Below the pieces are notes generated by a model, which saw nothing but the letters and a program-made list of their open reading frames with translations, did no database searches and was not told where the DNA came from. Position numbers and translations under genes: made by a program. From NCBI RefSeq assembly GCF_027244095.1, contig NC_069657.1, positions 394,672,943-394,736,942 of the forward strand: 64,000 nucleotides of DNA. The letters are read 5' to 3'. The stretch is from Hemicordylus capensis (taxonomy: Eukaryota > Chordata > Lepidosauria > Squamata > Cordylidae). Positions 34,816-46,400 of the stretch are shown here, piece after piece (the first letter of the stretch is position 1; every line of letters starts with the position of its first letter).

Positions 34816-35330
34816 CTAAAGGTAAAGTATGCCATCAAGTTGATTTTGACTCTTGGCACCCACAGAGCCCTGTGGTTTTCTTTGGTAGAATACAGGAGGG
34901 GTTTACCATTGCCACCTCCTGCGCAGTATGAGATGATGCCTTTCAGTATCTTCCTATATTGCTGCTGCCCGAGAAGAGTTTGTGGTCTTGCAACCACAAG
35001 ATCAGAAGAGAGCTGGTCTTGTGGTAGCAAGCATGACTTGTCCTCTTAGCTAAGCAGGATCCACCCTGGTTGCATATGAATGGGAGACTAGTAGTGTGAG
35101 CACTGTGAGATATTCCCCTTAGGAGATGGAGCTGCTCTGGGAAGAGCATCTTGGTTCCAAGTTCCTTTCCTGGCATCTCCAAGATAAGGCTGAGAGAGAT
35201 TCCTGCCTGCAACCTTGGAGAAGCCACTGCCAGTCTGTATAGATTATACTGCGCAAAATGGACCTATGGTCTAACTCAGTACATAGCGGCTTCTTATGCC
35301 CAATATAGGTGTTTCCCATAGTCTGGGAAA
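34816..35330 (-). mobile_element. Sauria SINE split by a 5S-type SINE
   Basis: On the minus strand the tail (GGTAAA-type end at 34816, CACAGAGCCCTGTGG block) and body run up to about 34985. The head-side block with GTTTCCCATAGTCTGGGAAA resumes at about 35300-35330. Comparison with the uninterrupted copy at 12258-12502 shows that the two parts were once adjacent. The interruption is the SINE at 34990-35298. The outer end abuts DIRS-related sequence at 35331. Confidence 0.75.
34990..35298 (+). mobile_element. 5S-type Sauria SINE
   Basis: The block TTAGCTAAGCAGGATCCACC and ATGAATGGGAGACTAG resembles the internal control region of 5S rRNA. It is followed by TCTCCAAGATAAGGCTGAG and the 3' block ending near GGCTTCTTATG. 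I recall 5S-Sauria SINEs from lizard genomes. It is inserted into a Sauria SINE. It is the fuller of the two copies here. Confidence 0.75.
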
Positions 35331-35925
35331 CGGAGCATTGGTTCACTTACCATGAAGGCTGCTTCTGATTGCTGCGGTCAAGGCCATCTTGACAGGTTAT
35401 CCCCCTCACAGGACAGAACTATGGTAATTAGCTGAAAGACAGAATAGTCTAGAACAGGGATTCTCAACCTAGGGTCCCCAGATGTTGTTGGACTTCAACT
35501 CCCATAATCCCCAGCCCCAGTGGCCTTTGGTTGCAGATTATGGGCGTTGAAGTCCAATAACATCCAATAACATCTGGGGACCCAAGGTTGAGAATCCCTG
35601 CTCTAGAGCCTGAAGGGGATGACCCCGCCCAGTTCTTACAGGCCAAGTTCGACAGCAGACATTGAGCTATTTGTTAAGTTCAGAAAATCGGAACACATTC
35701 AAGATTCTAAATGAGGAACCAAGACCAGCGGGTGGAGAAGTAGCCCCAGCCCAGTCTTGTGGTTGGCCTGGCTGAGAATTCTTCGGGTCCTTTATTCATG
35801 TGAACGAGTGACCCAAGGAGGGACCCCCTCCCCCAGGTGCAGAACAAGAAGCCTTCACGGTAAGTGAACTAATGCTCCGTTCTCGGTTGCTGCAATCAAG
35901 GCCATCTCCACGGGAATTAATGGAG
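35331..35925. mobile_element. DIRS-type terminal remnant, fossil
   Basis: Two inverted segments, about 35331-35395 and 35845-35925, share a block around GAAGCCTTCA-GGTAAGTGAA and AATGCTCCG. The block closely matches the ends and internal complementary region of the DIRS element at 27980-32520. Only terminal parts remain and no coding part is recognised. A hAT MITE has inserted between them. It is broken and probably old. Confidence 0.65.
35455..35600. mobile_element. palindromic hAT-type MITE
   Basis: Nearly the whole 146 bp folds on itself. The ends are CAGGGATTCTCAACC and GGTTGAGAATCCCTG, and the arms share CCCCAGATGTTGTTGGAC. The flanks GTCTAGAA and CTCTAGAG agree at 6 of 8 bases. Looser relatives lie at 49941-50070 and 58273-58400. 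It sits inside the DIRS remnant. Confidence 0.8.
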
Positions 35926-36290
35926 ATGGCACAAAATTGCTTTTTGACGCTTTCTAACCAATTCTAGTGTTACCACTTTTAATCTAGAAAATGGTTTTTG
36001 CCACAGTAAGGCAAACACAGGTGGCAAGCATGATATGAAGAATTGCGCCAATGAGAACTGATGCCAAGAAAGAAAGCAGCCACAAGAATACATGTATAAA
36101 AACAGACCTTTACTGACATTCATTAAGTGTATCACAATCTGTTCAAAGAGATCTTCAAACAGAACATCTGTACAATCCCCCCTCAAATTAATGTTAATTA
36201 ATGTTTCTATCATGGCCACAGAAAGTTAAAGTTATAATTGACACAATAAATACAGACAGCCTAGGCTCTAAAGCTATTTGTCATTAGATA

Positions 36291-36296
36291 TTTATT
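36291..36296 (-). promoter_or_regulatory. XPO5: XPO5 poly(A) signal candidate
   Basis: AATAAA on the minus strand lies about 1.19 kb past the XPO5 stop codon, implying a long 3' UTR at about 36270-37481. An ATTAAA at 36573-36578 is an alternative. No coding sequence or repeat is obvious in this span. Confidence 0.45.
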
Positions 36297-37481
36297 TTTA
36301 TTAAAGTTTCATGGAGGTAAATACTAGAGGTGACACAAAACAGCAAGGAAGATGTCTGAGTGAAGTCAGGCTATAACTAAGAATCTGAATACAATTGTAA
36401 CGCTCATTTCCTCCAAGCTTTCCTGCCTGCATCAGCAGGTCTATGCCCCCACCAAAGCCTTCTGAAATATAATTTTCAGTTTGCTAGTCAAAGTACTGTA
36501 GCTGAGCAAAGACCTTTAGTTATCAGGCAGTTAGCACTGACTTCTGACTCAAATGTCAAAATCTGGCATAGTTTTAATTGAAGTATCTTATCCTGCACAA
36601 GCAAACCCAAGTCTACCGTAAGGCACAACTTGGAATTATTTTGAACTAACATTGCATATTCTAGAGAATGATCCAGAACTCTGCCATTTTATGTACGCTC
36701 AAATGCAGAATTTTAGCCTTTTATAAGAATGTTGCTCTTTAGTGTTCCAGACCAGCAGAAAGTAGCCCTGGGTCTGATTTCTAGAAGAGTCAGGCTTCTG
36801 ACTGCTGAAACTGGATTTGGACCTAGAAGGCTCACTTTGATAATGTTTCTAGGACAAAACACAGTGGTTCACTCTAGGCTGCCTGAAACATGGCTGAGCT
36901 AAACTGACAACGAAATAAGCTTCCTACCAGTCCCTGATCTCTTGTTTGGTGGGATATGTGATCAAGTGCTACTTCTCTAGAGACACACAATTTAAAAATA
37001 AAATCAGTGGAGACTTCGGAGTGCAGAAATGCTCAGTAGGGATACCTGTGTTATCCCAGAAAAACTGAGCCTTTCCAAAGCGTTAACAGAATGAGTCCTG
37101 TTAGTGTCATGTTGAGGCAGCCGTGGTGAGGATATCCTGAATGAAATATGAAAGACATACTGGGGATTGATAGAATGCTCTTTTCACTGGGAAAGCATTG
37201 TGTGCATGTGTGAAGGCAAGTTTTTAAAGAGCTGGCCCAAAGATATCTGGGGGTTAACTAAACCAAGGCCTCCATATGTAATGGCTGGACTCTATCCAAA
37301 GAAAAATAAATTGTGAATAAAGTTGTGGAGCTGTGAAAAATCAGACTGGACAACATTTTTAGTTCACATCCTTTCTCCTCTGCAATAAGGCTAGTCTATC
37401 CAGGCTCAGGAGGAGACAAAAAGTCACTGTGCAGGGACACAAGAGGCAAAGGGAGAAAGTGGTAGAAGAAGTGTCCTGAGC

Positions 37482-40400
37482 TTATGGCTCAAAGAGTGCA
37501 ATGAGGGTTCCATCTTCACTGTTATCCAGTAAGTCTACCTCTAGGGGTGGTTTCACCTTTTTGAAAAGTGATGGGAGGTTTCTGATGTGAACTTCCTTTC
37601 GGAATTGCTCCCCTAGGGGTTTCTGTGAGGAACAAAAGGAAAAGTCTAGATTATTTATTTATTTATTCAATGTATACATTGCCCTTCCAAAATGGCTTAG
37701 GGAGGTTTACAACAGGATAAAAATAATTAAAGCTAGTTAACAATTAAAATCAAAACTATAAAAACAGAATAAATCTAATTAAACATTCAAATAGCTAAAA
37801 AACCTGGAAAAACCAGGGCAACCATTTAAAACAGTTTACAGTAGTTTAAAAACCCTGGAAGGCCAGGCAAAACAGGTAGGTTTTAAGAGCTCTCCTGAAA
37901 GGCAGTAATGAACTCAAATTATGGATTTCTGCCAGGAGTGCATTCCACAGCCCAGGAACAGCTACAGAGAAGGCCCACCTCTGAGTCGCCACCAGACGAA
38001 CCAGTGGTAACTAGAGACGGACCTCCTCAGATGACCTTAATGTGCAGTGGGGATCATGCAGAAGAAGGCGCTCTCTAAGATAACTCGGACCTAAGTCGTT
38101 CAGGGCTTTAAAGGTAATAAGCAGCACTTTGTATTTTGCCTGGAAACATATCAGCAGCCAGTGTAACTGTTTCAAGACAGGCATAATATGGTCTCTCCGG
38201 GTTGCCCCAGAGACCAATCTGGTTGCCGCATTCTGAACTAAATGAAGTTCCGGACTATGTACAAAGGCAGCCCCACGTAAAGCACTTTGCAGTAGTCAAG
38301 CCGGGAGGTTACCAGCTGATGCACCACGGTTTTGAGGTCATCCTCTTCAAGGAATGGGTGCAGCTGTTGAATCAGCCGAAGCCGATAGAAAGTACTCCTG
38401 GCCATGGCCTCCACCTGAGAAACCAGGGTGAGGCCTGAGTCCAGGAGTACTGCCAAGCTGCACACCTGCTCCTTCAGGGGGAGTTTAACCCCACCCAGCA
38501 CAGGAAAATCTAACACACCCCTCAGATTCTGAGCCTCCACAATGAGCACCTCCGTCTTCCTTGGATTCAGCTTCAACTTGTTATCCCTCATCCAGCCCAT
38601 TATTGCCTGTAGGCAGGCATTTAGAGAATGAGTGCCATTTCCTGAAGTTGAAAAGGAGAAGTAGATTTGGGTGTCATCAGCATACTGATAACACCAAGCA
38701 TCAAATCTCCTGATGACCTCACCCAGCGGTTTCATGTAGATATTGAAAAGCATTGGTGACAGAATGGAGCCCTGGGGGACTCCATATAACAGTTCCCGTT
38801 TTGAGGAGCAACTGTCACCAAGCTCCACCATCTGGAATCTATCCGAGAGATAGGAGCGGAACCACTGTAAACAGTGCCCTCTATACCCAACTCCCACAGG
38901 AGATCCAGAAGAATACCATGATCGATGGTATAGAACGCCACCGAGAGATCCAGGAGAACCAGCAGAGTCACACTCCCTCTGTCGGTTCCCTGGTAATGGT
39001 CATCCATCAGGCTGACCAAGGCTGTCTCTACCCCATAGCCAGCTCTAAAGCCAGTTTGAAATGGGTCTAGATCACAGTTTCTCAATCGCCGATCCCCGGA
39101 CCGCTGCCGGTCCCCAGGGGGTTGAGTGCTGGTCCGTGCAAGTCCTTTAACACCCCCTCCTTTTCAAGCATGCCAGTCCTTTAACACCCTGGAGATTAGC
39201 TCCCTGGAGCTAATCTTTAACCAGGCAGCCTTCGCTGCAGGGCTCTGTCTTCCTCCGGAGTCCCAGACAGCCTTTTCTCACTCCCAGCTAATCTCTCCAG
39301 TCTCTTTGATGAGAGGAGATAGCGAGAGCGAGTGACATCACTGGTATGCAAGAGGTGAAACACACAGGAGGCAGGTAGCAGGGCGAGTGAGAGGGAGTGC
39401 TTGGCTTGGCTGGAGTGCTGCATGCATAAACTCTGTTCTGAACTACTACAGAGGAGGAACAGAGGAAGGCAGGCAAAAGATAAGAAAACAAACAAAAGTA
39501 AGCAACAGTGCTAATCAAATGAAAAAGGAAGGGAAAGATAAGAAGAATGAAAGGGGTGGGGGTGAGGGGCGGGCTGATCATGTACTGACTCAACAAAAGG
39601 GGATGAAGATCAAATAAAATGGGATTTTTAAAAGCAAGCATACAGGAGAGAACAAGTACAATCTGTGTGAACTGAGAAATAAAATGTGGGCGGGGGGGAA
39701 TGAGGGAGATGAAGAAAGGGGTGGCTAGAGTGAGCTACTGACTTACCAAAAAGGGGATGAAGCTAACATAAACTGGGATTTTTAAAAGCAAACATGCAGG
39801 CAGGAGAGAACTAGTGCAATATGTGTGAACTGAGAAAACCAGTGGAAAATAGATATCAAGAGAAAGGGGATGGAGTGGGGGCTGGGTGTAGCAAGGTATG
39901 AAATGGTGAACAGAGGAGAGAGGAGGAGGGAAAGAAGGATGAAGAAGAGACCCACTAAAAGTCTTCCCACTCATGTGTGAGTACATACAGTGAGGGAAAT
40001 AAGTATTTGATCCCCTGCTGATTTTGTCCGTTTGCCCTCTGACACAGAAATGACCAGGCTATAATTGGAATGGTAGGTTTATTGTAGCTGTGAGAGACAG
40101 AATAACAACAAACAAACCCTCAAAAGCCCAGTGCCCAAAAGTCAGCGATGGATTTGCATTGTAGTGAGGGAAATAAGTATTCGATCCCCTATCAACCAGC
40201 AAGATTTCAGGCTCCCAGGTGTCTTTTCACTATATGCAGATAACGAGCTGAGATGAGGAACACCCTCTGTAAGGGAGTGCTCCTAATCCCAGCTTGTTAC
40301 AGTACCTGTATAAAAGACACCTGTCCATAGAAGCAAGCAATCACTCAGCTTCCAAACTCACCACCATGCCCAAGACAAAAGAGCTGTCAAAGGATGTCAG

Positions 40401-43400
40401 GGACAAGATTGTAGACCTGCACAAGGCTGGACTGGGCTACAAGACTATCGCCAAGCAGCTTGGTGAGAAGGTGACTACAGTTGGCACGATAACTCGCAAA
40501 TGGAAGAAACACAAAATAACTGTCAATCTCCCTCGGTCTGGGGCTCCATGCAAGAGCTCACCTCGTGGAGTTGCAATGATCATGAGAACGGTGACAAAGC
40601 AGCCCAGAACTACACGGGGGGAACTTGTCAATGATCTCAGGGCAGCTGGAACCATAGTCACCAAGAAAACAATTGGTAACACACTACGCTGTGAAGGACT
40701 GAAATCTTGCAGTGCCCGCAAGGTCCCCCTGCTCAAGGCAGCACATGTACAGGCCCGTCTGCAGTTGCCAGTGCACATCTGAATGATCCATAGGAGAACT
40801 GGGCGAAAGTGTTGTGGTCAGATGAGACCAAAATCGAGCTCTTTGGCTCAACTCGCTGTGTGTGGAGGAGGAGGAATGCTGCCTATGAGCCCAAGAACAC
40901 CATCCCCACCGTCAAACATGGAGGTGGACACATTATGCTTTGGGGGTGTTTTTCTGCTAAGGGGACAGGACACCTTCACCGCATCGAAGGGACGATGGAC
41001 GGGACCATGTACCATCAGATCTTGGGTGAGCACCTCCTTCCCTCAGCCAGGGCATTGATAATGGTCGTGGATGGGTATTCCAGCATGACAATGACCCAAA
41101 ACACACAGCCAAGGCAACAAAGGAGTGGCTCAAGAAGAAGCACATGAAGGTCCTGGAGTGGCCCAGCCAGTCTCCAGACCTTAATCCCATAGAAAATCTG
41201 TGGAGGGAGCTGAAGGTTCGGGTTGCCAAACATCAGCCTCGAAACCTTTCTGACTTGGAGAGGATCTGCAAAGAGGAGTGGGACAACATCCCTCCTGGGT
41301 TGTGTGCAAACCTGGTGGCCAACTACAAGAAACGTCTGACCTCTGTGATTGCCAACAAGGGTTTTGCCACCAAGTACTAAGACATCTTTTGTGAAGGGAT
41401 CGAATACTTATTTCCCTCACTACAATGCAAATCCATCGCTGACTTTGGGGCACTGGGCTTTTGAGGGTTTGTTTGTTGTTATTCTGTCTCTCACAGCTAC
41501 AATAAACCTACCATTCCAATTATAGCCTGGTCATTTCTGTGTCAGAGGGCAAACGGACAAAATCAGCAGGGGATCAAATACTTATTTCCCTCACTGTAGT
41601 ACTCCCCGCTCCCTTAAACCTCTGCCTAAAAATCATTACAGTTGTAAAAACCTGGATATATATGAATGTGTGGTTTGAAGGGTTAAATCTCCCATCCCAT
41701 TCCTTGTGGTTTACTTTCCTAATGTGGATACCATATTGATTTGTAAAGTTCATTACTATAACATTACCTTTTCAAGGTAATGAGTGTTTTAGTTCTGAGT
41801 GTACTGCTTGGAGGTTTTTTGGATGATGTTTGGTTACAGACTTCCAGTATGATATGAGATGTCATATTTTAAGCTTCCTATCAATTAAGTTGATAAGCTG
41901 GTTTTATGGTAGCAAACATGCATTGTCCCATTTGCTAAGGAGAGCAAGGGCAGTGATTACCAAATGAAGAGAGGAGGAAAGCTGGAGGGGGAGTACTGTG
42001 TGTGTAAGAGAGAGTACTATTTTAAAAGCAATATTAAATTACTATTTTTATGCATAAGCAAGATATTATGTATACAGGAACTTGACACAAGTTCCTGCCT
42101 GCATGTTTATATGCAAATTAGATAGATGAGGAGTAAGAAAAGACAGAATTGGAAGAATGGAATCTGCCGCGTGTGTGCATGCGTGGCAGAACGGGCGCAT
42201 GCGTGTTACTGACTTCAGCACTTGCAGGCTAACGATGGGGGCAGGGGCGGCAGGGAGGAACGCTGCCACCCCAGAATCTTTATCTAAAAACACAGCGCCG
42301 GAGGGGGAAGAGTGGCGGGGGGGGGGGGGAGAGAGTGGTGGAGGGGGAAGAGCGGTGAGGGGGGGGAGAGCGGTGGGGGGGGAGTACCACCCCCCCGCCC
42401 TTAAAGCTACAACCCCCTCCGTGCCAGACCGGACCGGTTCGGAACCTTGCACATCCCTACTGCACATGTGGAAGCATTCCACTATCATGTCTTCTGGTGT
42501 CTAAATGGTAGAACTTATCTGGTGCTGATAAGGCCCCACTGTCAGAGGATACTGCAGCCTATGTGGACCATTGTTCTCAGTGATAGTTCTTGCATTCTTA
42601 ACTTTGTACACTCCCTCTGTGATTGCTCTCTCCCATAACACCTCAATTCTGAGGGAGATAATTTCATCTCCTTTTTTCTAGGCTTCAGGTTTCTCAAAAG
42701 AGGTCCTTCAATATGTGTAAAATCTAATACAGGTAACACAGCCACAGTGGGGCAAAGTCAATCCAAGTAACTGTTAAGGTACTTGAAGCCTAGATGTTGA
42801 GCTGAAAGAGAGTTGGCTTGTCTTAACCTGGAAATACCGTATGAGTATTATGTTCTCCAATGATGTAGTAGGGTATAGGCAAAGTACCAAGTGAGGACTT
42901 AATGCAGATAGTCCATCTGAACTTGTTACCTGCTCCTAGTGACATACTTTTTTTAAAGCTTTGGTCTAAGGTAACATGTTTTCAAACTCAGATATGATTG
43001 CCCAACCACCACTAGAGGGTGTTGCAGTGACGTGCACATTGTGAGGAGCTAATGAATTCCACTCAAGGGAGATCTGTGCAGGCACAGAAGGGCAGGTTAC
43101 TCACCTGTAACTCTAGTTCTTCGAGTGGTCTTCTGTGCATTCACACGAGGGATTTGCGCCTGCGTAGAGCCACCAACTGGAAAAAACTTCAAAGCTTTAC
43201 CATCTAAGGAAAAAAGAGCAGGAAACAGCAGCCCCCCTTGACAGGCAGCGTACCTCACACCGTCAGTCCAGAGACCACCGCAGCTATCCAATGAATCATA
43301 ATGACCTGCTAGCTGCAGTGGGGAGGATGGGTGGGTCGTGTGAATGCACAGAAGACCACTCGAAAAACTAGAGTTACAGGTGAGTAACCTGCCTTTCTTC

Positions 43401-46400
43401 TTTGTGGTCTCTGTGCATCACACGAGGGATAATAGCAAGCTAGGTAACAATGGAAGGCGGGTGCAGCTACAAGAGAGACGGCAAACCACACCAGAAGGAT
43501 GCTCAAAAAGAAACAAACTTTATTTACTAAGAACCACAGAATGCAATGCAGATGAGCCAAACGAGGCCCATGAAGGAGAGTGAACGTTCAGAGTGTAGTG
43601 CCAGACAAAGGTCGTCGGCCGAGACCAGGTTGCAGCTCTACAAATCTCAGTCATAGGAATACCATTCTGGAAGGCCACCAAAGTGGCCATCGCACACATG
43701 GAGTGCGCCTTGATTGGAGCTGTAAGGGCGTTGAGGCCAGGCGGTATGTCATGGAGATTGCTTCCTTGACCCAAGCGGCAATGCGCTGAGATGAGACAGG
43801 AAGGCCTTTGGAGGGTCTGGAATAAGAGACAAACAGGGACGTGGATCTGCTAAAAGATCGCGTGCGGTCCAGATAGAAGGCAAGGGCCCGCCGTATGTCC
43901 AAGGAGTGGTAGGCACGCTCTTCAGTAGAAACTGGGGCAAGAAAAAAGGTAGGTAAAGATAGTTCCTGCGATACATGGAATTCAGATACAACTTTAGGCA
44001 AAAAGGAGGCATCGGGCCTCAATACAACTCTATCCTTGTGAAAACAGGTATGGTTAATCTGATCTCAATGCTCGCAGCTCTCTCACCCGTCGAGCCGAGG
44101 TGGTGGCAACCAAGAACACTACTTTAAGAGCTAACAATTTTAATTCACAAGTAGCCAGAGGCTCAAAGGGGCGCCTCATCAGGTGTCGCAAAACAAGCAA
44201 CAGATCCCATGGAGGAGAACATTTGGGAGTGGGAGGAAACAAATGCAGGATCCCCTTAAGGAATTTTTTAACTAATTTGTGTGAAAATAAACCAGGCATT
44301 ACATGTTTATCCGCAATGGTGGCCAAATGAACTTTTAAAGAAAAAATTGTGAGACCCTTGTCTTTCAAATGTAACAGATAGCCAAAAATCAGCTGCAAAG
44401 ATGCCTCTGAAGGCACATCTCTTTCCTGTACAAATGCAGAAAAGCGAGTCTACTTTGCCTTATACAACTTCAAGGTGGAAGGTTTCTTAGCCACTGACAG
44501 GACCTCTCGAACTGAATCAGAGAAAACACTCAGAGGTCTATCCACCATGCTGTGAGATGAAGAGAGTCCACATCTGGGTGAAGACAATGGCCCCTTTCCA
44601 CCGTCAGCAGGTGCGGAACCGGGGGAAGATGGTGGTATATTGCTCTGGACAGCTGAAGGAGGGTGGTGAACCAGGGCTGCCGGGGCCACCACGGGGCTAT
44701 CAATATGCACTGGGTCATGTCGGCAGCAATCTTTTGAAGCACTTTTGGGATCAACGGAAAAGGGGGAAAACATGTACAGAAACTCCCTTCCCCAGTACTG
44801 GAGAAAGGCATCGCCCTCCAACTCCAGGTCCACCGATCCTCTGCTGCAGAACCTCGGACACTGTGCATTAGGGGAGGATGCAAACATGTCCACAGAGGGC
44901 GTTCCCCACATTCTGAAGATCTGGAGAAGGATTTTGCGATTCAACTGCCATTCGTGTGACACATCTGCCTGGCAGCTCAGAGCATCTGCCAGAGTGTTGC
45001 GCTTCCCCTGAATATGAAGTGCCACTGGCCAGATCCCCCAGTCCAGGCACCAAAACCAGAGGCGCATGCATGGCCAGACAGTAGAGGGAACTGGACACAG
45101 TGCCACCCTACCTGTTCACATAGGACCTGGCTGTTGTTTTGTCCATGAGCAGGAGGATGGCAGAGCCTGCTATGTGTAGACGGAAGACCTGGAGGGCCGG
45201 GTACATGGCCAGAAGCTCAAGGTAGTTGATGTAGCGAGACTGTTCTCCCCGAGTCCAGTGGCCCGCAACTACCAAGTCTGGGCGGCGAGTCGTATGGATT
45301 GTATTCTTTCTCGAGGTAAGGCAGCAAGGGAAGAAGCTGAATCCAGTATGACCCCGAGGAACTGAGTTTTTTGAGTTGGTGTCAAGTTTGACTTTATAAA
45401 GTTCACCTGGAGTCCTAGGCAAACTGCATGTCCTTTGTGAGGCCTCGTTCCGTGGATGAGACAAAAAGCCAATCGTCTATGTATGGGAAGACCATGATGC
45501 CTTGCAATTGCAGGTGGGCTGCCACCACCGCCATACACTTTGTAAAAACACATGGAGTGGAGGCTAGCCCAAAGGCAAGAACAGTGTATTGGTAAGACTG
45601 GGAGCTGATTCGGAATCTCGAATACTTGCGGTGATGCAGCACGATGGAAATATGAAAATACGCATCTTGAAGGTCGAGAGAAGCAAACCAAGCGCCTGGG
45701 AACAGCAGACGCAAAACGGTCGGAATGGTCACCATATGGAACCTTTCGTAGGTGATATAGAGATTGAGGCCCCTCAAGTCCAGGATCGGTCTCAAGCCCC
45801 TATCCTGTTTGGGGACAGTAGAATACCTTGAGTAGAAACCCATGCGCTCGTTCCCGAGGACGGAGTGGATGGCGCCTTTCCGAAGGAGCGAGTCTATTTC
45901 CACCAGAAGGTGTGGGGACGGAGGCATGGTGCGGATTCCTGAAAAGGGGGGTATGGCGTCAAATTCGATCTTGTAGCCGTTTCGTACGGTGGCTAATACC
46001 CAGGCATCGGAAGTTATCGTGCTCCAAGCTGGATAGTGGGAACCAAGTTCTTTGCGCAGCTTAGAGTCATTGGCGCTTGTGGTAGGAGGATTTTGGTTTG
46101 CGATCTAACTGTACCCTGGTGTTGGATCCTGGAGTCAAGGTTCCTCGCTGACTGAAGCGCTGTCGGTGACAAAAGGAATCCCCCCCAAAATAAGAGGGCT
46201 GCCTAACAGGGTTATGGCGGGGCCAATATTTGCGCCTAGATTGTCCAGAAGTGGAGCCCTGGAGTTGAGCAAAACCCATGGACCGTGCAGTAGAACGCAA
46301 CTTTTGAACTCTTTTGAGGGAGTCATCAGTGGTTGTGCCAAAAAGCGTCTCGCTATCGAAAGGTAAGTCCTCAATGCGGCTCCTAGCCTCTTGGGATAAT

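Noticed and set aside
35030-35110. Genuine 5S rRNA gene
   Set aside because: Only part of the 5S control region is recognisable and it continues into a SINE body with a 3' block shared by other copies.
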